This document shows positions 11,477 to 23,800 of a stretch of DNA of 64,000 bases, in pieces. Position 1 is the first letter of the stretch. Every line of letters starts with the position of its first letter. The DNA is from Lepidostoma basale. Lineage: Eukaryota > Arthropoda > Insecta > Trichoptera > Lepidostomatidae. Location of the stretch: the NCBI GenBank assembly GCA_022606425.2, contig JAHDVF020000502.1, forward strand, positions 248,001-312,000, written 5' to 3'. The notes under the pieces were generated by a model. That model saw only the letters and a program-made list of their open reading frames with translations, had not been told where the DNA came from and did no database searches. A program made the position numbers and the translations under genes.

Positions 11477-11818
11477 CTAATTTTGATTCAAATAATTATC
11501 ATTAAATTTAAAACCGAAAGGTCCTGAAAGGTGGTTGACGCTAGTGGTTGTTTTCTTGGGCGGTGGACCCTCCCAGGATATCTGGAAGTTCCTTATGAAG
11601 TTGATGAGAGCCACTTCCATCTCTAGTTCAGCGAACCTCCTACCGATGCAGGACCGGGGCCCGAAGCCAAAGTGCATTGTAGAGAAGGGGTGTGCTTTCT
11701 TATAGTGAAGCTCTGAATCCACGTTATCTCGGAGCCATCGTTCAGGGATGAATTCATTGGGACGTGGGTATTGCTCCTCCATAACTGAGGTGGCCATATG
11801 CACGAATATTACCCTCAT
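11477..11818 (-). CDS. P450 copy A exon 9 (haem-binding, stop)
   Basis: 342 nt, residues 462-574 plus stop. FIPERW and FGFGPRSCIGRRFAELE are intact, with Cys518 as the thiolate ligand. Acceptor TTTTTTCAG lies directly before ATG, so this Met is internal and not a start. Confidence 0.95.
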   Translation of the reverse strand: MRVIFVHMATSVMEEQYPRPNEFIPERWLRDNVDSELHYKKAHPFSTMHFGFGPRSCIGRRFAELEMEVALINFIRNFQISWEGPPPKKTTTSVNHLSGPFGFKFNDNYLNQN

Positions 11819-14800
11819 CTGAAAAAAATATTAGTGTCATAATTTTTTTTGATTCGTATTATACTACGCATATTATCATTGTTGCTATAAAAAGAATATA
11901 TACCGAATAATATATTTTGTTATTTAAAATCTATAGGAACTTTATTAAAGTTATTATATAGTAAAGTTGTGAGTTTTTTAAAGTGAGTTTCAGTTTTTCA
12001 AATTGCAATAATCGCACAAAACTAAAAAATCGTTTAACTATTTCCTAGAATACGTATAATATAAGTAGAGAGGATTTCCTTAGACTTCTTAAAATTCACT
12101 CAGCGTGAATTCACGCACGTAGAACTCTTTACATTGCTAAAATTTTAAATTAGATTGATCATCCCACGTTTTCTCTGGACTCAATTTCTAACGTCATTAG
12201 CTTCATTGATGTATTGAATTTTTTTTTTTTCTATTTTCATAATTTCCGTGGAATGACAAGTGAAAATAATTCGATGTAAAGTAGTATTCGTCCATTCAAG
12301 CTTTTCATTTGGCTAAGAAATTTGATACGAAACATGTTACTCCCATATGATATAACTTATAAAACATACGTTATCATGAATAGTAAATATATGATAAGTA
12401 GTTTTGTTTAAGGAACAGTAAAATTCTTAATTGAACTAATGTAAAAAGTAATAATAAAAGTTGATAAAAAAAATCCTCTATATGATTTTATAGCTTCAAC
12501 CGGTTTCTGCAGTTTTCTGCGCTAGACCATAAAATGGCATGTTATAGTTTAATTATTGTTTTTTAAAATATAAATGTACATTTCCCTTATCTTATTTTTT
12601 TTAGCGTCGAAAAAGGGGACTTAGTTAAACTTTACTGACAATGCCTTAAGAGATATACATACTCCTTTAGGAATCTGGTAACCGCCTAGTACTGTGTTTT
12701 TGGTCAAGTCTCTCATAGTTCCCGGAGTAACGGGGTACAATCTGGCGGATTCTTTGATGCAGGCTCGCATGTAGGGTAGTTGGTTCAGGTGCTCCTCTTT
12801 AAGCACCGAGTTCTTGCTCGGGAGAAGGGTGAGAACCTCTTCTCTTAACTTCTCCTGTTTTATAGCATTGGTACTAAGATGGTATAGAATATTTATTAAC
12901 GATGTTGCTGTCTGGAATAGGAAAGAAACAGATATAAAGTAAGTTATAATTTTGGAATACAGAATAAATTATAAAAATAAATTAGAAGAACTCTCTTCAA
13001 AGTATTGCTGGTTGAAAAACCTGTGATGGGATCGCCTCCCGCCCTTCCAAGTTATCATCAACTACTATGGTAGTTCATCCTGGTCACGGCACCAAATGTG
13101 GTGAAATGATCTACACACGTGAGGAATTAATCCCTCCTAACCTTCCTCCGCGAATGGTGGAGCTTCCTCCAGTCATTCCCTCTTCGTCCACTTGTACGGA
13201 GCTTACAGGTGTTTTACCTTACGCGAGTTGGCCTTTGTGATCGTCTAGAAATAATACCGTATGACCCTTCGTTATGACCGATGTAATCCAAGTCCTTTTA
13301 TTTGGCGATTACTGATAATTTCATTCTAAAGCTAATCGTTCCTAACCTTCCGAATATTCTAAGCAATCCTGACAAACCCACGTGTAATCAAACTATATGT
13401 CACTCAATATTTCCTAGGAACATCTAAACCAAACAACCTAAAATATCTCTAAGTTTACAGAATATAATTCAAAATATTATCTCTAGAAAATGTGGCAGCC
13501 CTGGAAGAAACATTCACAAATAATTTGGAACAAATACGATGTACAGTAATTTAAATCAGAGCGTAATGTAATAATGATGCAATAAAGAACAGCTTCCTGA
13601 AAGGCACAGGTTATATAACAATTCAGTGTCAAAATATAATATATTAAGTATATAAGGAGTGTGGGGGATAACTGGGATATAATAGTGTTAGTATCGCGGG
13701 GAACCAGTCTTTTCGTCAGACTGATGATTTTTCTCCACTTGGTTAGGTGTTATATTTTCTAGTCATTTGAATTTATTTTCGTACATCTGAATTCACGTAT
13801 CTCTCTCTACGATGGTTCAATACCATCACAAACCTATTAGTTTTGTGAAAATCCATTATTAGTTTATAATAGTAAACACGATTGTTTAAAGTTTTTACTT
13901 GGATTTAATTTATATAATAAACTAGCTGACCCGGCAACGCTTCGCTATTGCTATATTAGAGTATATAAATACACCCAATATATATTAAAGAAATACAATG
14001 AAAGTTCAATATCAATTATTTTATTGGATAAAATGACATGTGTATAGGTGCAAGAATGTGTGTATCCTAATTCAGTTCATATCTTTAAAACATTTGTTTA
14101 ATCCAAGCAAACTTGCTGTGAACTTGAATAATACTAATGTGAATTGAACAATTGAAGGCTGGGCATTACCAAGGTGGCAAGTTTGCAAAAAGTCTGAAAT
14201 GAGTTTTTGATGCCAATTGGTCTTAAACATAGCTGTGCAAAAGCGCGTTATGATTTAATAATATAGTGTAGTTCAAACGTTACCCTAAAGATGCCACCCA
14301 AAAAAAAGTTTATATATATCTTTTTCAGCTTTATGTTTAAACCATTAAACGTCCAGTCTTAATTTTTTTCCTCAATATTTTAAGTGAAATTAAAAAAACA
14401 AATAAATATACTATATCACATTTGCATAAAACATTCATACATATACAATTCATATCCGTTCACTCCTGGGCGTAGGCCTCCTCCATCTGCTTCAATGTCT
14501 GTCGATCCTGGGCAACACGCATCCAATGTCGTCCCTCCATCGAAGTTGAGGACGTCCTGGGTTTCGGGTTGCACTTCATCTACGCGTATATCGAGGTGTG
14601 GGATCCATCCTCTGCACACGCGCATTCCATTATCTTCTGGGTTGTCTGCCTCATCTCATGACATCTTTCAGCTTGCAGATTTCACCGTTTCATGTTACCT
14701 AGAAATAAAAGGAAAAATATTAAATTAATATAGTGTAGTTCAAATGTTACCCTAAAGATGCCACCCAAAAAAAAGTTAATATTTATCTTTTTCAGCTTAA

Positions 14801-17800
14801 TGTTTAAACCATTAAACGTCCAGTCTTAATTTTTTTCCTTAATATTTTAAGTGAAATTAAAAAAACAAATAAATATACTATATCACATTTGCATGAAACA
14901 TTCATACATATACCATTCAAGGTCATAATAATGCTCTTAGAAATACAATGTTTAGAGAAACAAAACTCTTGATTTTGATGTCCATTAGATGAAGCTAATA
15001 ATGCACATTCACTTAACCAATGACGAAATTTGTAAATTTGTGTGATGTCTGGAAATATACATTGAATCAATTCTCCTTTGGAGTGTGATTCTACAGAAAT
15101 CAGTTGATAATTTAAAGCATTCATTCCATACAATGAACTTTCATTGTTGCAGAATTTTACCCATTCCAGAAATATTTAAAATGTTGCATGTAGGTGTTTC
15201 AATGTTTTGTATCATCATCATCATGAGCCTATATCCGTTCACTCCTGGGCGTAGGCCTCCTCCATCTGATTCAATGTCTGTCGATCCTGGGCAAAACGCA
15301 TCCAATGTCGTCCCTCCATCGAAGTTGAGGACGTCCTGGGTTTCGGGTTGCAGTTCATCTATCATCAGGGCTGCGATCGGCATGCCATTTTAGCGCTGCC
15401 ACTCTTCCGATGATGTCCGACACTCCTGTTCTGCCTCTAATAGTGGAATTAAACCAATTAATCCAACCTGTACATACCATTTCAAAATTAGTTCATAAAT
15501 ATAACAATCGGGTGTGGGATCCATACATGCCAGTATCTTGCGTTGCGTGCCCCATCTCACGACATCTTCCACCTTGGAGATATCGTGGATAGCCGTGTTC
15601 CTCACCCTATCTCAAAGAGTCTTTCCTGGTATCATCCTTAGCGTCGGCATCTCTGCAAAAATCAAATAATTATATTAAAATGAGCAGTATATTTAAAAAA
15701 AAACACTCGATCATTGTAAGATTGGCGTGGGAACATCAGACCATTTGGAAATGTTGTATTACTGGATTTTTCCAACTGAGGCAGCTAATGCTGTATGTAA
15801 GGATATGTTTACCTATCACAGCATAACAGAGAAAAACTAAAACAGCTGAAGTAAATCGTCTAATCTAAAAGATATTATAGGTTATCGCCCTGCCAGAACA
15901 ATTTTACATTACATTATTAAAATAGATTATACCAATTCATAGAATTGTTACTTAGAATTTAACGTTTTTCCATGTAGTCATAACATAACCTAAAATAATA
16001 CGTAAGTAAAACGATATGTAATATCATTTCTATTCGATATAATTTAGAACTAAAACTTTGAAATATGTAATGCGGAAATATAATCTGTATTCATTTCAAC
16101 GGCAAAATAGAATAAACTGAAGATATATATGAATTAGAAATATAAATATTTTACTTACGAAACTGTAACACGCAATTCAAATTTGACATTTCAGAGATAG
16201 GGATGGGCAATCCGCTCACGAGTCGACTCAAAGATTCGAATCTTTTTGGTGAGCGGGTGAGCGATGATCCATAAAAAAAAGAGCGGCAGCTCAATGATCC
16301 GCTAGGTCAGGGGGGTCGGCAAAATTATTAGCCAAAGAGCCAAATGCGTACTTTACAACGATTTAAAAAAAAATTGAGAGCCAAATATGTTTATTAATTT
16401 AGATAACCTTTATTATAATTTTTGCACTTCATTCAATTACGGGTACACTGAATAAAACATTATTTCATACTTCTTCCTGTGATGAAGGCGACCAGCCTTC
16501 TCTCCATCTCTTTGGTGGTCATCCTGGTGGTCGACGGCCCTCTGGAGTCTCTTGTATCACGATATTAGGAATTCTTGCTGGATCCATTCTCTCGATGTCT
16601 CTGCCTACTCCATCTCACTATGTCTTCAATGTTGCAGGATTTGCGAATTTATTCGTTGGGTATCCTATCTCTAACGGTTCTCCCCACAATAGGTCGCAGT
16701 CTGGTTCTGACAGTGTCTGCTCTTGCTTTGATTCCGTATGTTATTATGGACCTGATGCATGTTTGTTTGTTGTTATTCTTAATTTTAGGCACAATTCCAT
16801 GTTCTCATCAATAAGACGACTTCGTAGTTTACTCTTGTTAAAATTCATGCTTGAATAAAATTGTCCGCATGAATATGTAGAAGCGAAAAGCGAAAGATCA
16901 GCAAGAGTCAGTAATACTATTTCAGGCGTTGAAGATGATGACTAAAAATCTTTGAATTGGCGATGATGATTAAGAGTTTTAGCTAAACCGGAATTGATAA
17001 TCGTAATCACCAATTCCATAACTTTACAAATTTCTTCTGGAAATGTCTGCGGACAGAGCGTTCTTGATGAATGATGCGATGGTAAGCAAGTATCTCGCGA
17101 TTATTTTTTCTTTCAACAAACCCCTTCGGCTCCGGAGCCGCATTTTGCCGACCTCTGCGCTAGGTGAATCATATATTATTGCAAAAGAGTCGACGAACGG
17201 TTCCGCTCAGTAAAGTGAGCCGATTCTTCTTGATAATTATCGAGCGGCTCCGGAGCCGCATTTTGCCGACCTCTGCGCTCGGTGAATCGTATATTATTGC
17301 AAAAGAGTCGACTATTTTTAGTGATGAAAAAAGTTGTTTGTCGTTGTGAATTTTTTTTTTAGCTCATCGACAAAAAATTTATCCTGGTGAATTTTTTTTT
17401 TTTTACCGGAATCAACTTTTTTGGTCGAGGAGCAAAAAAAAAGGTCACTAAAATAATTTCAAACTTTGAACGACTCAAAATGGTGAACCGTGGATCGTTA
17501 AAAAGAGTCGGCTCACTTTGCTGAGCGGAACCGTTCAGATCAGATCCCTGAGATGAGTCGTTTTGCCCATCCCTATACGTGCGTATATTTTTCAGTTCAA
17601 AAGAGCGACTAATTTCATATCTGACCACGCAAAGAGTCAAAAAAGCCACTAATTTGCATCTTATCACGCCAAGCGAATATAGACTCTAAAGATCGATACT
17701 CAGGTGATACGAACATGAAGGTCTATACTCGCTCGCACTACGAAAATTTATAAATTTACAAAGTTAATTAGAGCTCGATTAATAACAAAAATATGCCTAT

Positions 17801-20800
17801 GCCCACCTATGTCTATCTATTAAGGAAGTGTATCAATATGAAAACGATCTGCCCAAGAATAACCCCGGAATCAGTCCACACACACCCGGAAGATTGCCTT
17901 TTATTTATATAGATAGATTATATTCAAAGTAGTGTCAAATTTGTTTCGCCTTGCCAGGGCGTTCTCAAACTTTTTGAGCAGAAACAAATTTGTCACTACT
18001 ATTTATGTATAATAATTTATTATATAAATTAAATCCAAGTAAAACCATTAAAAAAACTTGTTGTGTATTATAAATTAACCTTCTTTAGTTTAATATTATT
18101 TATTATAAATGAGTTTGTCAGTGTTGTGGTAACTATTCTGATTGATTTTTCCCCCAAATAAATACTCAATAATATAGTGTAAGATATTTGGTCATCTGGT
18201 GAAAAATTATTTGATTGAAACAATTTGTCAACCATGATTATTTAAGTAGAAAATAGAAGGATTTAATCTTAAATTAATAAAAAACATGCATTAATATTTT
18301 GTAAACAACATTAATTTATTTCTTTATGAGTTTGTTTACTTTGTATATGAAATTCATTTATTTGTCTATTCGACTCATTCATATTTAAAAACACAACATC
18401 GTTTTGTTTTTTTAACCTACCGACCACATCCGCTGCAAAGCGGAGATTCATCAGTATAACAAAACAAAAGTTTGTTTTTTTTACCCTGATGAAACCATTC
18501 AAAACCACAAATTATGCGCTTCGTACAAAAGCATATCATTTTTGTTATTGTTTAATACTCTACATGGAATACTCAAAAGTGTTTTTATATAATATATTTT
18601 TTGTAGGTTGCTTAAAAAAAAAATACACCGTGTAATTTGTATTTAAAAATGTGTGTTTGGTTTTATTTTTATACAACAGGTCGTTTGAACCCAATTTTAT
18701 TTTAGCTATTATATTGATTTTCATGACACGTGATTGGTAATTCTACATTAGTAGAAGACCAAAAACAGTATGAGAATCACATTGCCATCGCCGGGAATCG
18801 AACCCGGGACCTTCAGTCATAGTTCTTGCCACTCAGCCACAAATGATTCAAATACTTCTTCTTCTTCTCCGTATAGACCTTTGGTCTGCTCCTGAAATCA
18901 GGCTGGCCTCTCTTGGGAGGTTGACTCCCAACCATCTCTCCATCTCTTCGGCGGTCTTCCGGGGAGACGGCAGCCGGTAGGAATCTGATGCGTCACAGCG
19001 TGTGGGATTCTGGTGGGACCCATCCTCTGCACGTGCGCATTCCAGTATCTTCTGTGTTGTCTGCCCCGTCTCACGACATCCTCCACCTTGCAGGTCTCGC
19101 GGATGGCCGTGTTCCTCACCCTATCTCGAATAGTCTTTCCTGCTATCATCCTCAGCGTCCTCATCTCTGCCACCCGTACTATAGCCTTCGTTATTGTGGT
19201 ATCCGCTCTGGTCTCAATGATATATGCCAGTATAGGCCTTACGCAGGTTTTATTTATTTTTAAATACGATATAAATACGTCATTTATTTTTATTTTATAA
19301 GGCAAGTTTTGCATTATTGATATTAAAAATACTCTCAAACAAAATATTTTACTTCCAAAAAATAATTAATATTGGGACGAGAGTCAAATAAAATAAATAC
19401 TATAATCTTTTTATCTCTACGATAAGGCGATGAAAATGTTACATGTTATCGTAATGAAATTGATAAAACGAAATACTGCGTAATGTATTACCGTATCGAT
19501 TCCCGCGAGCAACATGTCCGATACCATCACAACCGCCACTTTGGGGTCTATATCCAGGAGTTTCTCCAACACACTTGCTTCTTTGTCGCTGTTACCTGCA
19601 TTCCCTGATGTTCTTTTCTCTGTAATCTTTTCCATGGCGGTTTTTATGTGGGCTTCTGCCAGTCTGAAAATTATATCATAATGTCCTTTATATAAATGTA
19701 AATTTATTATTTAACGAATTCACTACCTTGCGCATACGTTTATTTTGTATACAACATAAAAGATTACCCCCCGTTTACCCAAAGCCGTTATAGGACGCAG
19801 CCGCGCCTTTTCTACAGCTTCGCTCATCCAATCCTTAGTCCCGTTCTTCATCTATACGGGACTTACGTTAACTGGGGAATGCAACATTCCAACAAAAGCA
19901 ATGAGAACTCCAGGTCACATTTAATCTAATTTAATTTATTTTCACTTCTATGCCCCAATCTCACAAAACGGAGCAAAATATAGTACATGATTTTTTGGCC
20001 TAATATATAATTATTTTAGATAATTTGAAGCTAATATCACAATACAATTTGTTTTAAGCTATTATATTGATTATCATGACATGTAATAGGTAGCTTATTA
20101 TTATTATATTATTATTGTTATTTATTATGATTTATATTTTAAGTGCGCCGTTTTGTAAAATCAATTACTCCAAGGGCACACTAGGAAAAAACTGACCGAA
20201 CAGAGCAATCAAGAAGTTTCTCAAATTTAACGTCACTATCCTCATACTTGATACTAACATGATGGCCATTCAACGCCAACGGACCCGCATCGCTGAAAGC
20301 CTGATCGTAGAAACTTGCTTTTTTGGCTCTGACTGGAATAATAATTTTGTTCGCATTTGTTTCTACTGATCGGAACGTTGAACTTTGCCTTTCCGTTGGC
20401 ATGGGTGTCAAGCAGAGGTCCGAAATATACGCTGACGCTCTCTGGTGTCGAGCCTTAAACACAATTTGTATTTTACTCGCTCCCTGATTTTGAGCCAGTG
20501 AAGTTCCTTCAGGAGAGGCGTGATACAAAAATATTTTTATTGTCTCATAATCAATCGGGCAACAGCATTGAATACGCTTTGTATTCTGCTTAATTGATCA
20601 TTTCGGAATCGATAGCAAAACAAAATGAACAGAATATTAAAAAATACTCGTCTAGATTCAAAACTAGATTAAACTTCACGTGACAGCAAAAATTATATAA
20701 ATAGGCGATAGATTAGCACATATTGTGGCTTGTTAAATTTAGATTCACTTCTTATATTTTCATAATATGCGAATGATGGTGTCATGAACGAATCATTAAG

Positions 20801-23800
20801 ATGGTTTGGACACATGGAAAGAATGAATGAAGAAAGAATGGTAAATAAAAGATATGCTAACGATGTTAATTGAACTAGAAATAGAGGGAGATGGCGTGAT
20901 GGTTAGGTTAGGTTAGGTAATGTTAGGTTAGGTTAGGTTGATAGCAAAACAAAATGAACAGAAAATTAAAACTCACTTGATCTGTTCATGATAAAGCCTC
21001 ATACCCTTTCTGTAGGCAGGTGTCGAAACGTGCTTCCAGATACTTGGGGTAAAGTCTAATTTCTCTCCGATTTTGAAGATTTCCCTTGCATTCGTGACCA
21101 TTTTTTGGGGACTGGAATCTGCTGGAAGGTCGTCGGCGAGACAACCAAGCCGCGCGTCCAATGCGAGATATGCAATAGTCTCCAAAGACCATTTGTGAGT
21201 TTCGTTCATAATTGTATCGCCTATTTCATTCTTGGAGTTTCTAAGCCTCTTGATTCTGAAAGTGAAATTAACGACTACACTTTGATATACAGAAACTAAA
21301 AATTAGAAGAACAAATATTTGTGAATGTATACTTATACCTGTATACGAAATCCTGGATTTACATCAAAGGGTGGTTAATTCAAATTTTTAGTTGTATCTC
21401 AATAGAGACGAAGTTGAAAAATTCACAAGTGCAACCAAATCTACATAGATGGCTGATTTAAACTGACACGTGAAGATAGATATGGATTTTGAAGTATATA
21501 TACATCTTCCAAAAATTTGTCACGCATGATCATAATAACAAAGGTGGAATGGGGAATGTTGTAATTACATAAAGCGTGCGCTTAACCCAACCAATGACAG
21601 GTCATAAGTCCTGTAAACACCTTGATCATCCATATTCAGTTTCCAGTTTGCGTCTTCGTCTCTATTGAAATACAACTAAAAATAAAAATTAGAATATTAT
21701 TAAAATTTTGAAAACGAATTTTATTAATTATTTTTAAAAAGTCCATTGTTTTTGCCGAAATACTATGATACTTTAACATTATTAACTGTTAAATTAAAAA
21801 AAAAATTATATATATCACAATTGTTTTTTTGTTTTTTTTTGCGACAGCTGTTTCGTCATCTTTGTTTGACACATCATCAGGTGCATGTGTACCTATATGT
21901 ATACTGAAATCGCTGTTTGTTACCCTAAAAAAACAACGATACTCAACTCCAGCAAGAACTTCAAAATTATATCAAATAAATTATTCAAGTTGACATAAAG
22001 GTTAGAAAATTGACAAAAATTTACATTTGATAAATTATTGTAACACTTGATGATGTCAACATAGGTTGACGAAACGGCTGCCGCGAAAAACAAAACCGCT
22101 ATCGTTTTTTTAATTTAACAGTTTATAATTATTAAGTTTCGTTTCTTCCGAAGATAAAATATGTTTGTAATCTGATAATACCATTGCATAACCATTCCAT
22201 AATAAAAACATTATATAATTAAGGCAAATGCAGTGGAAGGTAGTTTTTGCAGAAGTTTCATTATAATTTGTAGGAACAACAGGTTTCATCATTATTAAGT
22301 GTGATAACCTTACATTCGATAACGCTTTAGCAAGACGAAGATTTGAAAAAGACAAAACACGGCATTCCCATAATATATAATACATAATATATAATTAGGT
22401 CCTTACATATGAAATTGGCGTTTTGTATGGGAGGAACATAATGTTGATTTTTTTTAAATATAATATATTTATTTAATCAAAGTATGCACCATTGCTATCT
22501 ATGCAATAGTTCATCGATCCCTTTACTAAAAAAAACATTCGGACGGGAATTTTTTCCCTCGCAAGAAGTTATCCAAATTTCGAAAAAAAAACAGTTATCT
22601 GTTGGGGCAAGGTCCGGAGAGTACGCTGGATGTCTTAGACATTCCAATTGAAGCTCTTCTAATTTGGTAGCCGTCTGTTGTGCAGTGTGTGGTTTAGCGT
22701 TATCATGAAGCAGCAGTGGCCTAGAGCGATTAACCAGCCTCGGTTGTTTAGCAGCTAGCTTTTCCGTCATGGTTTACAGTTGCTGACAGTAGACATCTGC
22801 CGTAAGCGTCTGGCCAGATTTAAGAAAGCTGTAGTGAACGACACCAGCACTAGTCCACCAAACGCTCACAAGTAACTTTTTTGGAGTCAATTTTCGCTTG
22901 GGGCATGGTTTAGCTGGTTCGGCAGAGTTCAGCCATTGCGATGAGCGCTTCCGATTATCATACAGGATCCACTTTTCATCACAGGTAATGGATTCGATTC
23001 AAAATCCCTTCATTATTGTGCCGGTTGAGTAATGCAACGCAGCAGTCAACGCGCGTTTGTTGATTTGCTTCACTCAATTCGTGAGGTACCCACCTTTTAA
23101 GCTTTTTCACCTTCCCAATTTACTTCAAGTGGATTAAAACAGTTTTATCACTAACACCGCAGCCTGCAGCTAACTCGGACGTGGTTTGCGATGGATCCGC
23201 TTCCACAATAGCCTTCAATTCTTCATTATCAACTTTGGTCTCCGGCCGTCCACGGGGCTTGTTCTGCAGGTCGAAATTTCCAGAACGAAAACGTTGGAAC
23301 CAAAACGCACTGTGTTTTATTTTGCGGCACCGTCGCCATACACATCATTAATCCTTCGAGCCGTTTCTGCAGCACTGGTGCCACGGTGGAACTCGTACTC
23401 GTAAATAACGCGATATTTCATGTTTTCCATTTTGTAAACTGAGTAACGCAAAGAAAAAAAAAGAATTGAGGAAAAAACAAATGAATTATAATTTTCAAAA
23501 CACAAATACTTGAGTAAATAGCTGTATAAATTTGAATTTGGAATTCCTAACCAAAGAGAAGATATTTGAGATCAAAGTTGCCAGTACGGCAATTTCATAT
23601 GTAAGGACCTAATACAATTTATAGAAAACATACGACTCAATTAATTTATTTTGGAGTTTGACATGATTTTTCAAGAATCAATTAATAAAACCAATACTGA
23701 GAACGTATGTTTTCAATCATTTTCTGTTTTATTTCATACAAAAATATAATTATGGAATACCACAATGTTAACACATTAAGTTTATAGAATATCTGACATA

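Larger units (their letters stand above)
16198..17575. mobile_element. Outer hAT-like non-autonomous element
   Basis: Terminal inverted repeats TAGGGATGGGCAA at 16198 and, reverse complemented, ending at 17575. Subterminal GAGTCG/GAGCGG repeats at both ends. Target duplication not clear. Carries a second hAT element inside. Confidence 0.65.
13893..18044. repeat. 29-bp inverted repeats bracketing 4.1 kb of nested repeats
   Basis: 13893-13921 and 18016-18044 are exact reverse complements (TTTTACTTGGATTTAATTTA...). Between them lie an AGCTGACCC-type repeat, retrotransposon scraps and nested hAT elements. Confidence 0.6.

Noticed and set aside
13030..13260. LTR retrotransposon end (GGCACCAAATGTGG resembling a primer-binding region)
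   Set aside because: No paired LTR, no TG...CA boundaries and no gag-pol coding nearby.
20901..20939. True telomere sequence
   Set aside because: Only about eight TTAGG-like units, interrupted and attached to a retrotransposon end within a gene.
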